From positions 1,302,001 through 1,366,000 of the forward strand of contig NZ_CP107009.1 of NCBI RefSeq assembly GCF_025725665.1: 64,000 nt of DNA. The letters run 5' to 3'. A program made the position numbers and the translations under genes. Under the pieces are notes generated by a model that did not search any database, was not told the origin of the DNA, and worked only from the letters and a program-made list of their open reading frames with translations. Source of the stretch: Halomonas sp. LR3S48 (GTDB lineage: Bacteria > Pseudomonadota > Gammaproteobacteria > Pseudomonadales > Halomonadaceae). Shown here one piece after another: positions 6,812 through 14,012 of the stretch. Within the stretch, counting starts at the first letter, position 1. Each line of letters opens with the position of its first letter.

Positions 6812-7297
6812 ATGAAGAACATGGCAAAGAACACGATCTGCCTTTGGTACGACGGCGGCGCTGAGGAAGCCGCGCGATTTTATGCCGAGACCTTCCCCGA
6901 TTCGTCGCTCGATGCGGTGCACCGGGCGCCTGGGGATTACCCCTCGGGCCAGGAGGGGAGCGTCTTGACGGTCGAGTTCACCGTGCTGGGCGTTGCGTGC
7001 CTCGGGCTGAACGGCGGGCCTGCCTTCAAGCATAGCGAAGCGTTCTCGTTTCAGGTGGCGACCGAAGACCAGGAGGAGACGGATCGCTACTGGAACGCCA
7101 TCGTTGGCAATGGCGGGCAGGAAAGCGAATGCGGGTGGTGCAAGGACAAGTGGGGCATTTCGTGGCAGATTACGCCGATTGCGCTGACGAAAGCCTTCAC
7201 CAGTCCTGACCGCGCCGCCGCCAAGCGGGCGTTCGATGCCATGATGACGATGCAGAAAATCGACATCGCCAAGATCGAGGCCGCCTTTCGCGGTTGA
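6812..7297 (+). CDS. VOC-family protein (PhnB/glyoxalase-like)
   Basis: The 161-residue protein begins with ICLWYDGGAEEAARFYAETFPDS. It continues with VEFTVLGVACLGLNGGPAFKHSEAFSFQV and ends with a WGISWQITP block, the pattern of the PhnB-like vicinal oxygen chelate proteins often labelled 3-demethylubiquinone methyltransferase-like. The real substrates of this subgroup are mostly unknown. ATG 6812 follows GGGAGC seven bases upstream. GC content is back to the chromosomal level, and no attC follows, so this gene is outside the cassette array and is followed by a terminator. It lies convergent with nirD. Confidence 0.75.
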   Translation: MKNMAKNTICLWYDGGAEEAARFYAETFPDSSLDAVHRAPGDYPSGQEGSVLTVEFTVLGVACLGLNGGPAFKHSEAFSFQVATEDQEETDRYWNAIVGNGGQESECGWCKDKWGISWQITPIALTKAFTSPDRAAAKRAFDAMMTMQKIDIAKIEAAFRG

Positions 7298-7318
7298 GAA
7301 AAAAGGACGGGCTTGTCC

Positions 7319-7355
7319 AAAGCCGCCGACGCTTCCCCAGCGTCGGCGGCTTTTT
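7319..7355. terminator. Bidirectional intrinsic terminator
   Basis: AAAGCCGCCGACGCT and AGCGTCGGCGGCTTT form a 15-base stem with loop TCCCC. It is followed by a T-run on the plus strand and, by symmetry, has an A-run at the start. It lies between the converging VOC gene and nirD. Confidence 0.85.
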
Positions 7356-7374
7356 CTTTTTTAAGGCCGCAACT

Positions 7375-7749
7375 TCACGCTTCGATCCACACCTCGTCGC
7401 CCTTGAAGCTCACCTTCCAGGTGCGCAGCCGCACGCTGTCGTCTTCCAGGCACTGGCCGTCTTCCAGGCGGAAGTGCTGCTTGTAGATCGGCGAGGCGAC
7501 GACTAACTGGCCCTTGAGATCACCGACGATGCCGCGGGCGATGACGTTGGCGTTGGAGAAGGGGTCGTGGTGGTCGAGGGCGTAGAGTTCCTGCGCCTGA
7601 CCAGGCAGGTAGAAGAGGGCGACCTGGGCCGGGCCTTCCGGGGTTTCCACCCAGGCGGCCACGCCGGAGAAGGGCACCAGGTCGGCGCGGGTGCAGAGGG
7701 TTTGCCAGGTCTGGGTCATGGTCTTGGCTGCTGCGTTGGCGATTGTCAT
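7375..7749 (-). CDS. nirD: Nitrite reductase small subunit NirD
   Basis: The 124-residue product (WQTLCTRADLVPFSGVAAWV ... DHHDPFSNANVIARGIVGD) is the NirD partner of assimilatory NADH nitrite reductase. It has the Rieske-like fold but lacks the C-x-H/C-x-x-H cluster ligands, as do other NirD proteins, so it is structural rather than redox-active. ATG 7749 is preferred over longer frames because TAGGAATC lies just upstream; the shorter MTQTWQ start is possible. It follows nirB in the same direction with a gap of about 60 bases and ends near a terminator, so it is the last gene of the operon. Confidence 0.88.
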   Translation of the reverse strand: MTIANAAAKTMTQTWQTLCTRADLVPFSGVAAWVETPEGPAQVALFYLPGQAQELYALDHHDPFSNANVIARGIVGDLKGQLVVASPIYKQHFRLEDGQCLEDDSVRLRTWKVSFKGDEVWIEA

Positions 7750-7812
7750 AAGATGATTCCTAGCAATGGTATCGGGAAATCGGCGAGCGATTCGCACGCA
7801 CAGCCATTTCCT

Positions 7813-10326
7813 TTAAGCCGGGCGGAGCTGGCCGCGCTCGGTTGTATAGATAATGTCGGGGTCCGGGCGCGCGTCGTTGACGAAGCTGCGGAAGCGCTTG
7901 AGCTTCTCCGGGTCGCTGATGGCGTTGGCCCATTCGCACTCGTAGGTATCGATCACGGCCTGCATCTGCCTATCGAGTTCTTCGCCGATGCCGAGGCTGT
8001 CCTCGAGGATCACCTGCTTGAGGTAGACCAGCCCGCCTTCGAGGTTCTCGCGCCACACCGAGGTGCGCTGCAGGCGGTCGGCGGTGCGGATGTAGAACAT
8101 CAGGAAGCGGTCGATGATGCGGTAGAGCTGTTCGTCGTCGAGGTCGGTGGCGAACAGTTCGGCGTGGCGCGGGCGCATGCCGCCGTTGCCGCACACGTAC
8201 AGGTTCCAGCCGTTCTCGGTGGCGATCACGCCGATGTCCTTGCTCTGGGCCTCGGCGCACTCTCGGGTGCAGCCGGAAACGCCGAACTTGATCTTGTGCG
8301 GGGCGCGCAGGCCCTTGTAGCGGTGCTCCAATTGGATCGCCATGCCCACGCTGTCCTGCACGCCGTAGCGGCACCAGGTGCTGCCCACGCAGGATTTCAC
8401 CGTGCGCAGCGACTTGCCGTAGGCGTGGCCGGTCTCGAAGCCGGCTTCGATCAGCTCGCCCCAGATCGCCGGCAGGTCTTCCAGGCGGGCGCCGAACAGG
8501 TCGATGCGCTGGCCGCCAGTCACCTTGGTGTAGAGTTCGTACTTCTGCGCCACCTGGCCCAGCACCACCAGCTTGTCGGGGGTGATCTCACCGCCCGGCA
8601 CGCGGGGAACGACGGAGTAGGTGCCGTTCTTCTGCATGTTGGCCATGAAGGTGTCGTTGGTGTCCTGCAGCGGGATGTGGGCTGCGTCGGTGATCGGCTC
8701 GTTGAAGCAGGAAGCCAGGATCGAGGCCACCGCCGGCTTGCAGATATCGCATCCGAGGCCGTGACCCACCTTGGAGCCATGCTTCTCCATCAGCTCGCTG
8801 AAGGTCTTGATGCCCTCCACCCGCACGATGTCGTAGAGCTCCTGGCGGGTGTGGGCGAAGTGCTCGCAGATCGACTTGTCGACCTCCACGCCGCGGCTCT
8901 CGAGCTCAAAGTCCACCAGGTTCTTGAGCAGGGCGGCACAGCCGCCGCAGCCGGTGCTGGCCTTGGTCGCACCCTTCACCGCGCCGAGGTCCACGGCGCC
9001 GGCGTCGATCGAGGCGCACACGTCGCCCTTGGTGACGTTGTGGCACGAGCAGATCATCGCCGTTTCCGGCAGGGCGTCCGGCCCCAGGGCGGGGGCGGCT
9101 TCGCCACCGGCGGGCAGGATCAGCGCGGCCGGGTCCTCGGGCAGGTCGATGCGGTTGGCGTAGTACTGGTGCAGGGTGTCGTAGTAGCTGTTGTCGCCCA
9201 CCAGCATGGCGCCCACCACGCGCTTGCCGTCGCTGGAGACCACCAGCTTGCGGTACTGCTGCTTGATGGGGTCGAGGAAACGATACTGCCGCGCGCCGGG
9301 GGTGCGGTCGCCGTGGGCGTCGCCGATGGAGCCCACGTCGACGCCCATCAGCTTGAGTTTGGTGCTCATGTCGGCGCCGGCAAAGGTTGTGCCGCCTTCC
9401 AACAGGGTGGAGGCGGCGGCCTTGGCCATCTGGTAGCCGGGGGCGACCAGGCCGAAGATGCTGTTGTTCCACAGCGCCACCTCACCCACGGCGAGAATGG
9501 CCGGGTCGCTGGTCAGGCAGTTGTCGTCGATCACCACGCCGCCGCGCTCGCCCATCTCCAGGCCGCAGTCGCGGGCCAGTTCGTCGCGGGGGCGAATGCC
9601 GGCGGAGAAGACGATGAGGTCGGTCTCCAGCACTTTCTCGTCCTGGAACACCATGCGGTGGCGGCTGGCCTCGCCGTCGACTATCTCCTGGGTGGCGCGG
9701 CCGGTGAGTACCTGCACGCCCAGCGCCTCGATCTTTTCGCGCAGCAGTTCGCCGCCCTCGCTGTCCACCTGCATCGGCATCAGGCGCGGGGCGAACTCCA
9801 CCACGGCGGTGTCGAGGTTGAGCCCGCGCAGGGCGTTGGCGGCTTCCAGGCCGAGCAGGCCGCCGCCCACCACCACGCCGGTGGTGGCGGTCTCGGCCGC
9901 TTCGCGGATGGCGTCGAGGTCTTCCAGGGTGCGGTAGACCAGGCAGCCTTCGCGGTCGTTGCCGGGTATCGGCGGCACGAAGGGGTAGGAGCCGGTGGCC
10001 AGCACCAGGCGGTCGTAGGCGTAGCGACCCTGCGGCGTCACCACTTCGCCCTTGTCGCGGTCGATCTCGGTGACCGCCTCGTGCAGGCGCAGCTCGATGC
10101 CGTGCTCGGCGTAGTAGTCGGCGGTGGAGAGCGCCAGCGAGGCGGCGTCGCGGCCGCTGAAGTACTCGGAGAGGTGCACGCGGTCGTAGGCCAGGTGGCG
10201 CTCCTCGCCGAACACGGTGACTTCATAGCGCTGCGTGGCGCCCTGTTCGACCAGTTGCTCGACCAGGTGGTGGCCGACCATGCCGTTGCCGATGACGATC
10301 AGTTGCGGTTTAGCGGGCGTGTTCAT
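7813..10326 (-). CDS. nirB: Nitrite reductase large subunit NirB
   Basis: This 837-residue enzyme reduces nitrite to ammonium with NAD(P)H in the cytoplasm. Domains in order: an FAD/NAD-binding reductase (IVIGNGMVGHHLVEQL at the start, second nucleotide fold at VVVGGGLLGLEAANAL); a BFD-type [2Fe-2S] segment (MICSCHNVTKGDV ... TGCGGCAALL); a ferredoxin-like sulfite/nitrite reductase half-domain; and the siroheme/[4Fe-4S] domain with SCVGSTWCRYG and GVSGCTRECAEAQ. ATG 10326 overlaps the stop codon of the preceding flavoprotein gene, which indicates translational coupling. An upstream in-frame start would lie deep in that gene. Length fits the family. Confidence 0.93.
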   Translation of the reverse strand: MNTPAKPQLIVIGNGMVGHHLVEQLVEQGATQRYEVTVFGEERHLAYDRVHLSEYFSGRDAASLALSTADYYAEHGIELRLHEAVTEIDRDKGEVVTPQGRYAYDRLVLATGSYPFVPPIPGNDREGCLVYRTLEDLDAIREAAETATTGVVVGGGLLGLEAANALRGLNLDTAVVEFAPRLMPMQVDSEGGELLREKIEALGVQVLTGRATQEIVDGEASRHRMVFQDEKVLETDLIVFSAGIRPRDELARDCGLEMGERGGVVIDDNCLTSDPAILAVGEVALWNNSIFGLVAPGYQMAKAAASTLLEGGTTFAGADMSTKLKLMGVDVGSIGDAHGDRTPGARQYRFLDPIKQQYRKLVVSSDGKRVVGAMLVGDNSYYDTLHQYYANRIDLPEDPAALILPAGGEAAPALGPDALPETAMICSCHNVTKGDVCASIDAGAVDLGAVKGATKASTGCGGCAALLKNLVDFELESRGVEVDKSICEHFAHTRQELYDIVRVEGIKTFSELMEKHGSKVGHGLGCDICKPAVASILASCFNEPITDAAHIPLQDTNDTFMANMQKNGTYSVVPRVPGGEITPDKLVVLGQVAQKYELYTKVTGGQRIDLFGARLEDLPAIWGELIEAGFETGHAYGKSLRTVKSCVGSTWCRYGVQDSVGMAIQLEHRYKGLRAPHKIKFGVSGCTRECAEAQSKDIGVIATENGWNLYVCGNGGMRPRHAELFATDLDDEQLYRIIDRFLMFYIRTADRLQRTSVWRENLEGGLVYLKQVILEDSLGIGEELDRQMQAVIDTYECEWANAISDPEKLKRFRSFVNDARPDPDIIYTTERGQLRPA

Positions 10327-11654
10327 GCGGCCTCCTTCGCGGGGCTTTGCGGTGATTCGTTCAGTGCATCGTCGAGCAGGAGTTGGGCGTCGGCGGCGCC
10401 TAGCAGCAGGGCCGAGCGGCATGGGGCCAGGTCGCGGCCTGCCAGGGCCTGTTCGAAGTACCAGGGGCCGGAGGCGGTGTCGCCGTAGAGCACGGCGCCT
10501 TCCAGGCGGCCGTCGCGCAGCAGCAGGCGACGGTAGTCGCCCTGCTGGGGGTCGCGGTAGCTGAGCACCTCATAGCCGGGCTCGGGGTCGGTGGGGCCGA
10601 AGGCGTAGAGCGAAACGCCGCTGACCTTGAGCTTGGTGGCGGTCGGCTGCTCGACGTAGCCCTGGGCGGGATCGGCATCGGCGTGGTCATGGTCGAGACA
10701 GAGGCGCTCGGCCAGCACCTCGACCTGGCGCCAGATCGGCTCGACCAGGCCGTAGAGGTTGCCGTGGTGCTCGCAGCATTCGCCCAGGGCGTGGATCGAG
10801 GGGTCGGAAGTGGTCAGCCACTCGTCGACGACCACGCCGCGGTTGACGTCTAGCCCGACGCTGCGGGCAAGCGCCGAGTTGGGCACGATGCCGATGGCCA
10901 CGACGACGCAGTCGGCGGCGAGCCGGGTGCCGTCGGCCAGATGCGCGGCGCACACCTGGCCGTCGGCGCCGGCTTCCAGACGCTCGAGCTGGGCATCGGT
11001 ATGAATGTCGAGCCCACGGCCGCGTAGCTCGTTCTCGAGCAGGCGCGCGGCGGTGAGGTCGAGCTGGCGGTTCATCAGGCGGTCGTCGCGCTGCAGCAGG
11101 CTTACCTGCATGCCGCGCTTGCCCTGTCCTCGTTTACGTAACCCTTCGGCCGCTTCCAGGCCGAGCAGGCCGCCGCCGATCACCACGGCATTGCCGCCTT
11201 GTTCGGCTGCGCGTGCCAAGGCATCGGCGTCGCCGAGGTCGCGGAAGACGTGAACGCCCGGCAGGTCCAGCCCCGGTACCGGCGGGCGGGCCGGGTTGGA
11301 GCCGGTGGCCAGTACCAGGCGGTCGTAGTCGAGTTCACGGCCGGCATCGGTGGTCAGGCGCCGCGCGGTGCGGTCGATGTTCTCCACGCGCTCGCCCAGC
11401 ACCAGTTCGATGCCCTGTTCGCCGTACCACTCGGCGTTGCGCAGGGTCAGGGCCTCTCGCTCCATCTCGCCGGCGAGTAGCGGCGAGAGCAGGATGCGGT
11501 TGTAGGCCGGTGTCGTTTCGGCGCCGATCACGGTGATCCGTGCGGGCCGCTCGGGCCGGGCGAGGAGCGCTTCGACCAGGCGATGGCCGGCCATGCCGTT
11601 GCCGACGATGACCAGATGTTCGCTGGGTGCCGTTGCGGGATGTCGCTGGCGCAT
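10323..11654 (-). CDS. NAD(P)H/FAD oxidoreductase, NasC/NirB-N-like electron-transfer subunit
   Basis: The 443-residue flavoprotein resembles the reductase half of NirB. It has an N-terminal FAD site (LVIVGNGMAGHRLVEALL), an NADH site (AVVIGGGLLGLEAAEGL), the FAD-closing VNRGVVVDEWLTTSDPSIHALGE region and a rubredoxin-reductase-type tail. It lacks BFD and siroheme domains. In assimilatory nitrate reductases of the NasA/NasC type a separate NADH-flavoprotein passes electrons to NasA, and that is its probable job. It is the first gene of the nirBD operon, overlaps nirB by four bases, and has GAGAGGAG just upstream of ATG 11654. The 5' leader carries NasT-type hairpins and a terminator. Confidence 0.82.
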   Translation of the reverse strand: MRQRHPATAPSEHLVIVGNGMAGHRLVEALLARPERPARITVIGAETTPAYNRILLSPLLAGEMEREALTLRNAEWYGEQGIELVLGERVENIDRTARRLTTDAGRELDYDRLVLATGSNPARPPVPGLDLPGVHVFRDLGDADALARAAEQGGNAVVIGGGLLGLEAAEGLRKRGQGKRGMQVSLLQRDDRLMNRQLDLTAARLLENELRGRGLDIHTDAQLERLEAGADGQVCAAHLADGTRLAADCVVVAIGIVPNSALARSVGLDVNRGVVVDEWLTTSDPSIHALGECCEHHGNLYGLVEPIWRQVEVLAERLCLDHDHADADPAQGYVEQPTATKLKVSGVSLYAFGPTDPEPGYEVLSYRDPQQGDYRRLLLRDGRLEGAVLYGDTASGPWYFEQALAGRDLAPCRSALLLGAADAQLLLDDALNESPQSPAKEAA

Positions 11655-11700
11655 GGCTGACAGCTCCTCTCGATGCTGGGGTAAAACTGAGTGACGGGGT

Positions 11701-11772
11701 CAAAACGCAACGACGCCTCGGCGCGGCCCCTATCGATCTGGAATCGAATCGGGAAGCGCAGAGACGTCGTTG
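11701..11772 (-). terminator. Leader terminator of the flavoprotein-nirBD operon
   Basis: On the minus strand CAACGACGTCTC pairs with GAGGCGTCGTTG (one G-U pair) around a loop that itself can pair (GCGC/GCGC, CCC/GGG). It is followed by CGTTTTG. It lies in the untranslated leader, 46 bases before the first start codon, so it can only act as an attenuator. Its 5' arm contains the second hexaloop of the NasT-type motif. Confidence 0.7.
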
Positions 11773-11805
11773 TCGAATATGTGTCGGCGATCGCCATTGA
11801 TCGCC
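11763..11805 (-). promoter_or_regulatory. NasT (ANTAR) two-hexaloop RNA motif, nirB leader
   Basis: On the minus strand GGCGATC-AATGGC-GATCGCC forms a perfect 7-base stem with a hexaloop having A at position 1 and G at position 4. After 11 bases GAC-AACGAC-GTC forms a second small hairpin, again with A1 and G4. Paired hexaloops of this type are the known targets of ANTAR antiterminators. The second loop sits inside the terminator arm, so forming it would compete with termination. Confidence 0.7.
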
Positions 11806-11818
11806 TCACTCAGAACAG

Positions 11819-11835
11819 TTCAAGAACCCGGCCAG
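11819..11835 (-). promoter_or_regulatory. Candidate sigma-54 promoter of the nirB operon (imperfect)
   Basis: TGGCCGGGTTCTTGAAC on the minus strand has the -24 GG and correct 10-base spacing, but GA instead of GC at -12. It is supported mainly by position: it lies 14 bases before the hexaloop motif and about 110 bases downstream of an NtrC-like dyad, as at the two better matched promoters of this regulon. Confidence 0.4.
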
Positions 11836-11922
11836 AATGCCCAAAGGGAGTTAATTTCATTTAAAGAACATGGGGTTGGGATTCAGCAAGGCGACCGGCT
11901 GGAGCTTGGCTCCCGCCGGTCG

Positions 11923-11939
11923 TGCACATCAGTGGTGCG
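11923..11939 (-). promoter_or_regulatory. NtrC-like binding site upstream of the nirB operon
   Basis: CGCACC-ACTGA-TGTGCA on the minus strand is close to the NtrC consensus TGCACC-N5-GGTGCA. It overlaps the nasS stop codon and would be centred near -120 of the inferred start. It fits nitrogen control of nirBD. Confidence 0.5.
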
Positions 11940-12969
11940 TTGCGGCATCGAAATGCACAGGGCTGTAGCAAGCCGCCAGCAGCGCCGGGTCGAAGCGTCC
12001 ACCCGCTTCTTCCAGTTGTTTGACGATGGGCGCGGCGAAGTGCAGGGCGGCTTGCGGCGTGGGGCGCAGCACGTCCGGGCCGCAAAGCTGCTGGTGGATG
12101 GGCGCTTCGTCGTGAGCGAGGGTCTGCAGGTGTCGAACCGAGCGGTCGAGATAGGGCGGCAGGGCCAGCCATTCGAGCGCCTGGCGGCGGTGTTCGGGCG
12201 AGGCGTAAAGCCACTCGCCGGCATCGCGCAGGGCACGCAACAGGGCGGCCAGCGTGGCCGGGTAGCGCTGCGCCCATGAGCGCGTCACACCGAGGACCTT
12301 TTCCGGGTGGTTGGGCCATAGCTGGGCGCCGGTGGTCACCAGCCGGCCCACCTCGCAATGGCGGGCCAGGGTGCCCCAGGGCTCGCCGGCACAGAAACCA
12401 TCGATCTGCCCGTCGCGCAGGGCTTCCACCATGCGCGGCGGCGGCAGGGCGACGAGTTCCACGTCGCGGTCGGGGGCGATGTCGCCCAAGGTGAGCCATT
12501 CGCGCAGCTGATAGTGCTGGCAGGAGTAGGGGTAGACCATGGCCAGGCGCGGGCGCTTGCCGCTGCCCTGGCCGCGCAGCCAGTTGCCCAGCGCCAGGGC
12601 GCTGTCGGCCGGGTCGCTGGCAAGCGTCGCACCGCTGGCCTGGCTCAGCGACGTGGAGAGCGTGATGGTGTTGCCGTTGCGCGAGAGCAGCGCCGGTGCA
12701 AGCGTCTCGCATGGCGCGCGGCCCAGCCCCAGGCTCATGGCCAGCGGCATGGGGGCGAGCATCTGGGCGCCGTCGAGCAGGCCGGCGGCGACCTTGTCGC
12801 GCAGGGTGGCCCAGGCGTTCTCTCGCGACAGGCTGACATCCAGCCCCTGGGCGGCGAAGCAGCCCCGTTCGCGGGCGACGATCAGCAGGGTGGCGTCGAG
12901 CAGCGGGACGAACCCGAGGGTGATGCGCTCGAGTTCCGGCGAGGTGGCGTGGTGTTGCGGGTGGCTCAT
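11929..12969 (-). CDS. nasS: Nitrate sensor NasS (NrtA/CmpA-like)
   Basis: The 346-residue protein has the fold of nitrate/bicarbonate-binding NrtA/CmpA proteins but no signal peptide. It begins ERITLGFVPLLDATLLIVARERGCF and contains the FCAGEPWG motif and a PEKVLGVTRSWAQRYP block. A cytoplasmic NrtA-like protein encoded next to an ANTAR regulator is NasS. In the NasS-NasT pair it binds and inhibits NasT, and nitrate or nitrite releases NasT. It overlaps nasT by four bases, so the two are translationally coupled and produced in matched amounts. Confidence 0.88.
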   Translation of the reverse strand: MSHPQHHATSPELERITLGFVPLLDATLLIVARERGCFAAQGLDVSLSRENAWATLRDKVAAGLLDGAQMLAPMPLAMSLGLGRAPCETLAPALLSRNGNTITLSTSLSQASGATLASDPADSALALGNWLRGQGSGKRPRLAMVYPYSCQHYQLREWLTLGDIAPDRDVELVALPPPRMVEALRDGQIDGFCAGEPWGTLARHCEVGRLVTTGAQLWPNHPEKVLGVTRSWAQRYPATLAALLRALRDAGEWLYASPEHRRQALEWLALPPYLDRSVRHLQTLAHDEAPIHQQLCGPDVLRPTPQAALHFAAPIVKQLEEAGGRFDPALLAACYSPVHFDAATHH

Positions 12970-13589
12970 GAGCGGGATCCCCGTGGTTCGGAGGCGGGCA
13001 CTGTCGGGTTCAGGCGGGCGAGAATGTCGATGACGCTGTCGGCGACCTCGGCGATGCGCTGGCCGCGGTCCATGGCGAGCTTGCGCAGCATGCGGTAGGC
13101 CTGCTCCTCGTCGCAGTCCTGGTGCTTCATCAGCAGGCCCTTGGCGCGCTCGATGCGCTTGCGCTCGGTCAGCTGGTTGCGTGCCTTGTCCAGCTCCTGG
13201 CGCATGCTCTGGAAGGCGTCGAAGCGGGCGATGGCCACCTCGATGATGGCCTCGACCCGCTCTGGCACCAGGCCGTCGACCACGTAGGCGCTGACACCGG
13301 ACTTGAGCGCGGCCTGCAGCATGTCGGAGTCGTGCTGGTCGGCGAAGAACACCACCGGGCGCGGGTTCTCGCGGTTGAGCAGTGCCATGCTTTCCAGCGT
13401 GTCGCGGTCGGGGCTCTCCATGTCGATGATCACCACGTCGGGCTGGTGGCGTTCGACCATCTCGTTGAGGCTGGCCGGGCTCGCCAGCCGGCAGATGACC
13501 CGGTGCCCTTCGGCCATCAATGCTTCTTCGACCATGGCGGCGCGTACCACCTCGTCGTCGACCAGCAGGATGTTCAGGGGTGATGGCAT
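12966..13589 (-). CDS. nasT: ANTAR-domain antiterminator NasT
   Basis: The 207-residue protein has an N-terminal receiver-like domain (NILLVDDEVVRAAMVEEAL, PDVVIIDMESPD) and a C-terminal ANTAR domain (ERKRIERAKGLLMKHQDCDEEQAYRMLRKLAMDRGQRIAEVA) that binds paired hexaloop RNA. Released from NasS, it prevents leader termination of nitrate-assimilation genes. The targets are in this window: hexaloop motifs precede the nirB operon, nasA and nirC. nasT is divergent from nasA and is first in its own two-gene operon with nasS. Confidence 0.92.
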   Translation of the reverse strand: MPSPLNILLVDDEVVRAAMVEEALMAEGHRVICRLASPASLNEMVERHQPDVVIIDMESPDRDTLESMALLNRENPRPVVFFADQHDSDMLQAALKSGVSAYVVDGLVPERVEAIIEVAIARFDAFQSMRQELDKARNQLTERKRIERAKGLLMKHQDCDEEQAYRMLRKLAMDRGQRIAEVADSVIDILARLNPTVPASEPRGSRS

Positions 13590-13859
13590 AGTGGCGTCGC
13601 TCGTGTCGGGCTAAGGCTCCATCCCTTTCCTAGCAAGAACCATTCCAAATATGGCTTCCCGCCCGCCTGGCGCTGCCTGGCGAAGGGTGGCCCTGGGGCG
13701 GTTGCTGCGTCGCATCGCTCAGATTGGCATTCAGGCACCAGTCTGGTGCAACGCGGGCATTGGCCCTGCCGGTTCATGGTGCGCTGCCGCATGAGGAAGG
13801 CGGCGGGCATGCGGCCATGGTAGAGGCATCTGCCTGAAACGGTCGCGTTATATGCCGCA
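13590..13859. promoter_or_regulatory. nasT-nasA divergent control region
   Basis: This non-coding interval separates the diverging nasT and nasA genes. It holds the NtrC-like dyad at 13734-13750 and a weaker half-site TGCCGG-TTCAT-GGTGCG at 13767-13783. No coding sequence is seen. The nasT promoter should lie near its left end but I do not see a clear element. Confidence 0.5.
13734..13750 (+). promoter_or_regulatory. NtrC-binding site upstream of nasA
   Basis: GGCACC-AGTCT-GGTGCA matches the NtrC dyad TGCACC-N5-GGTGCA in 11 of 12 conserved positions. It is centred about 144 bases upstream of the start predicted from the sigma-54 element, a usual enhancer distance. Confidence 0.65.
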
Positions 13860-13875
13860 TGGCACGTTTCCTGCT
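13860..13875 (+). promoter_or_regulatory. Sigma-54 promoter of nasA-cobA
   Basis: TGGCACGTTTCCTGCT has the invariant GG (13861-13862) and GC (13873-13874) separated by exactly 10 bases, and the full TGGCACG -24 block. It predicts a transcript start near 13886, directly before the leader hairpins. Confidence 0.8.
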
Positions 13876-13904
13876 TGATAGGCATCAAGTAAATTCTAAA
13901 GGGA

Positions 13905-13939
13905 GCGCACCGTTCAGCGCCCCAAGCGGCAACGACGCC
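13905..13939 (+). promoter_or_regulatory. NasT-type hexaloop motif, nasA leader
   Basis: GCGC-ACCGTTCA-GCGC forms a first hairpin whose loop starts with A and has G at position 4. GGC-AACGAC-GCC forms the second, with a loop identical to those in the nirB and nirC leaders. The stems are short and the first loop is two bases longer than the standard hexaloop, so the match is weaker than in the nirC leader. Confidence 0.55.
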
Positions 13940-13981
13940 CGCCAACCGCCACCCCTTGGGATGGCCGTTGGCGGGCGTCGT
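13932..13981 (+). terminator. Leader terminator-like hairpin before nasA
   Basis: ACGACGCCCGCCAAC (13932-13946) pairs perfectly over 15 bases with GTTGGCGGGCGTCGT (13967-13981). Only a weak T-rich tail (CGTTACG) follows. It lies in the leader, and its 5' arm includes the second hexaloop, so the two structures exclude each other. Confidence 0.6.
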
Positions 13982-14012
13982 CGTTACGCGAACGACGAGA
14001 CAGGAGATGGAC

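Noticed and set aside
6735..7297. The VOC-family gene as a sixth cassette
   Set aside because: No attC follows it and its GC content is chromosomal; the GTTAGAT at 6767 has no matching partner downstream.
7567..10488. A 973-codon open frame on the plus strand
   Set aside because: It is antisense to nirB and the flavoprotein gene, has a composition rich in Ala, Gly, His and Val typical of high-GC shadow frames, and no domain pattern.
13875..13892. CTTGAT-AGGC-ATCAAG hairpin as the first NasT hairpin of nasA
   Set aside because: It overlaps the -12 element and the predicted start, so it would not be transcribed whole, and its loop lacks A1/G4.
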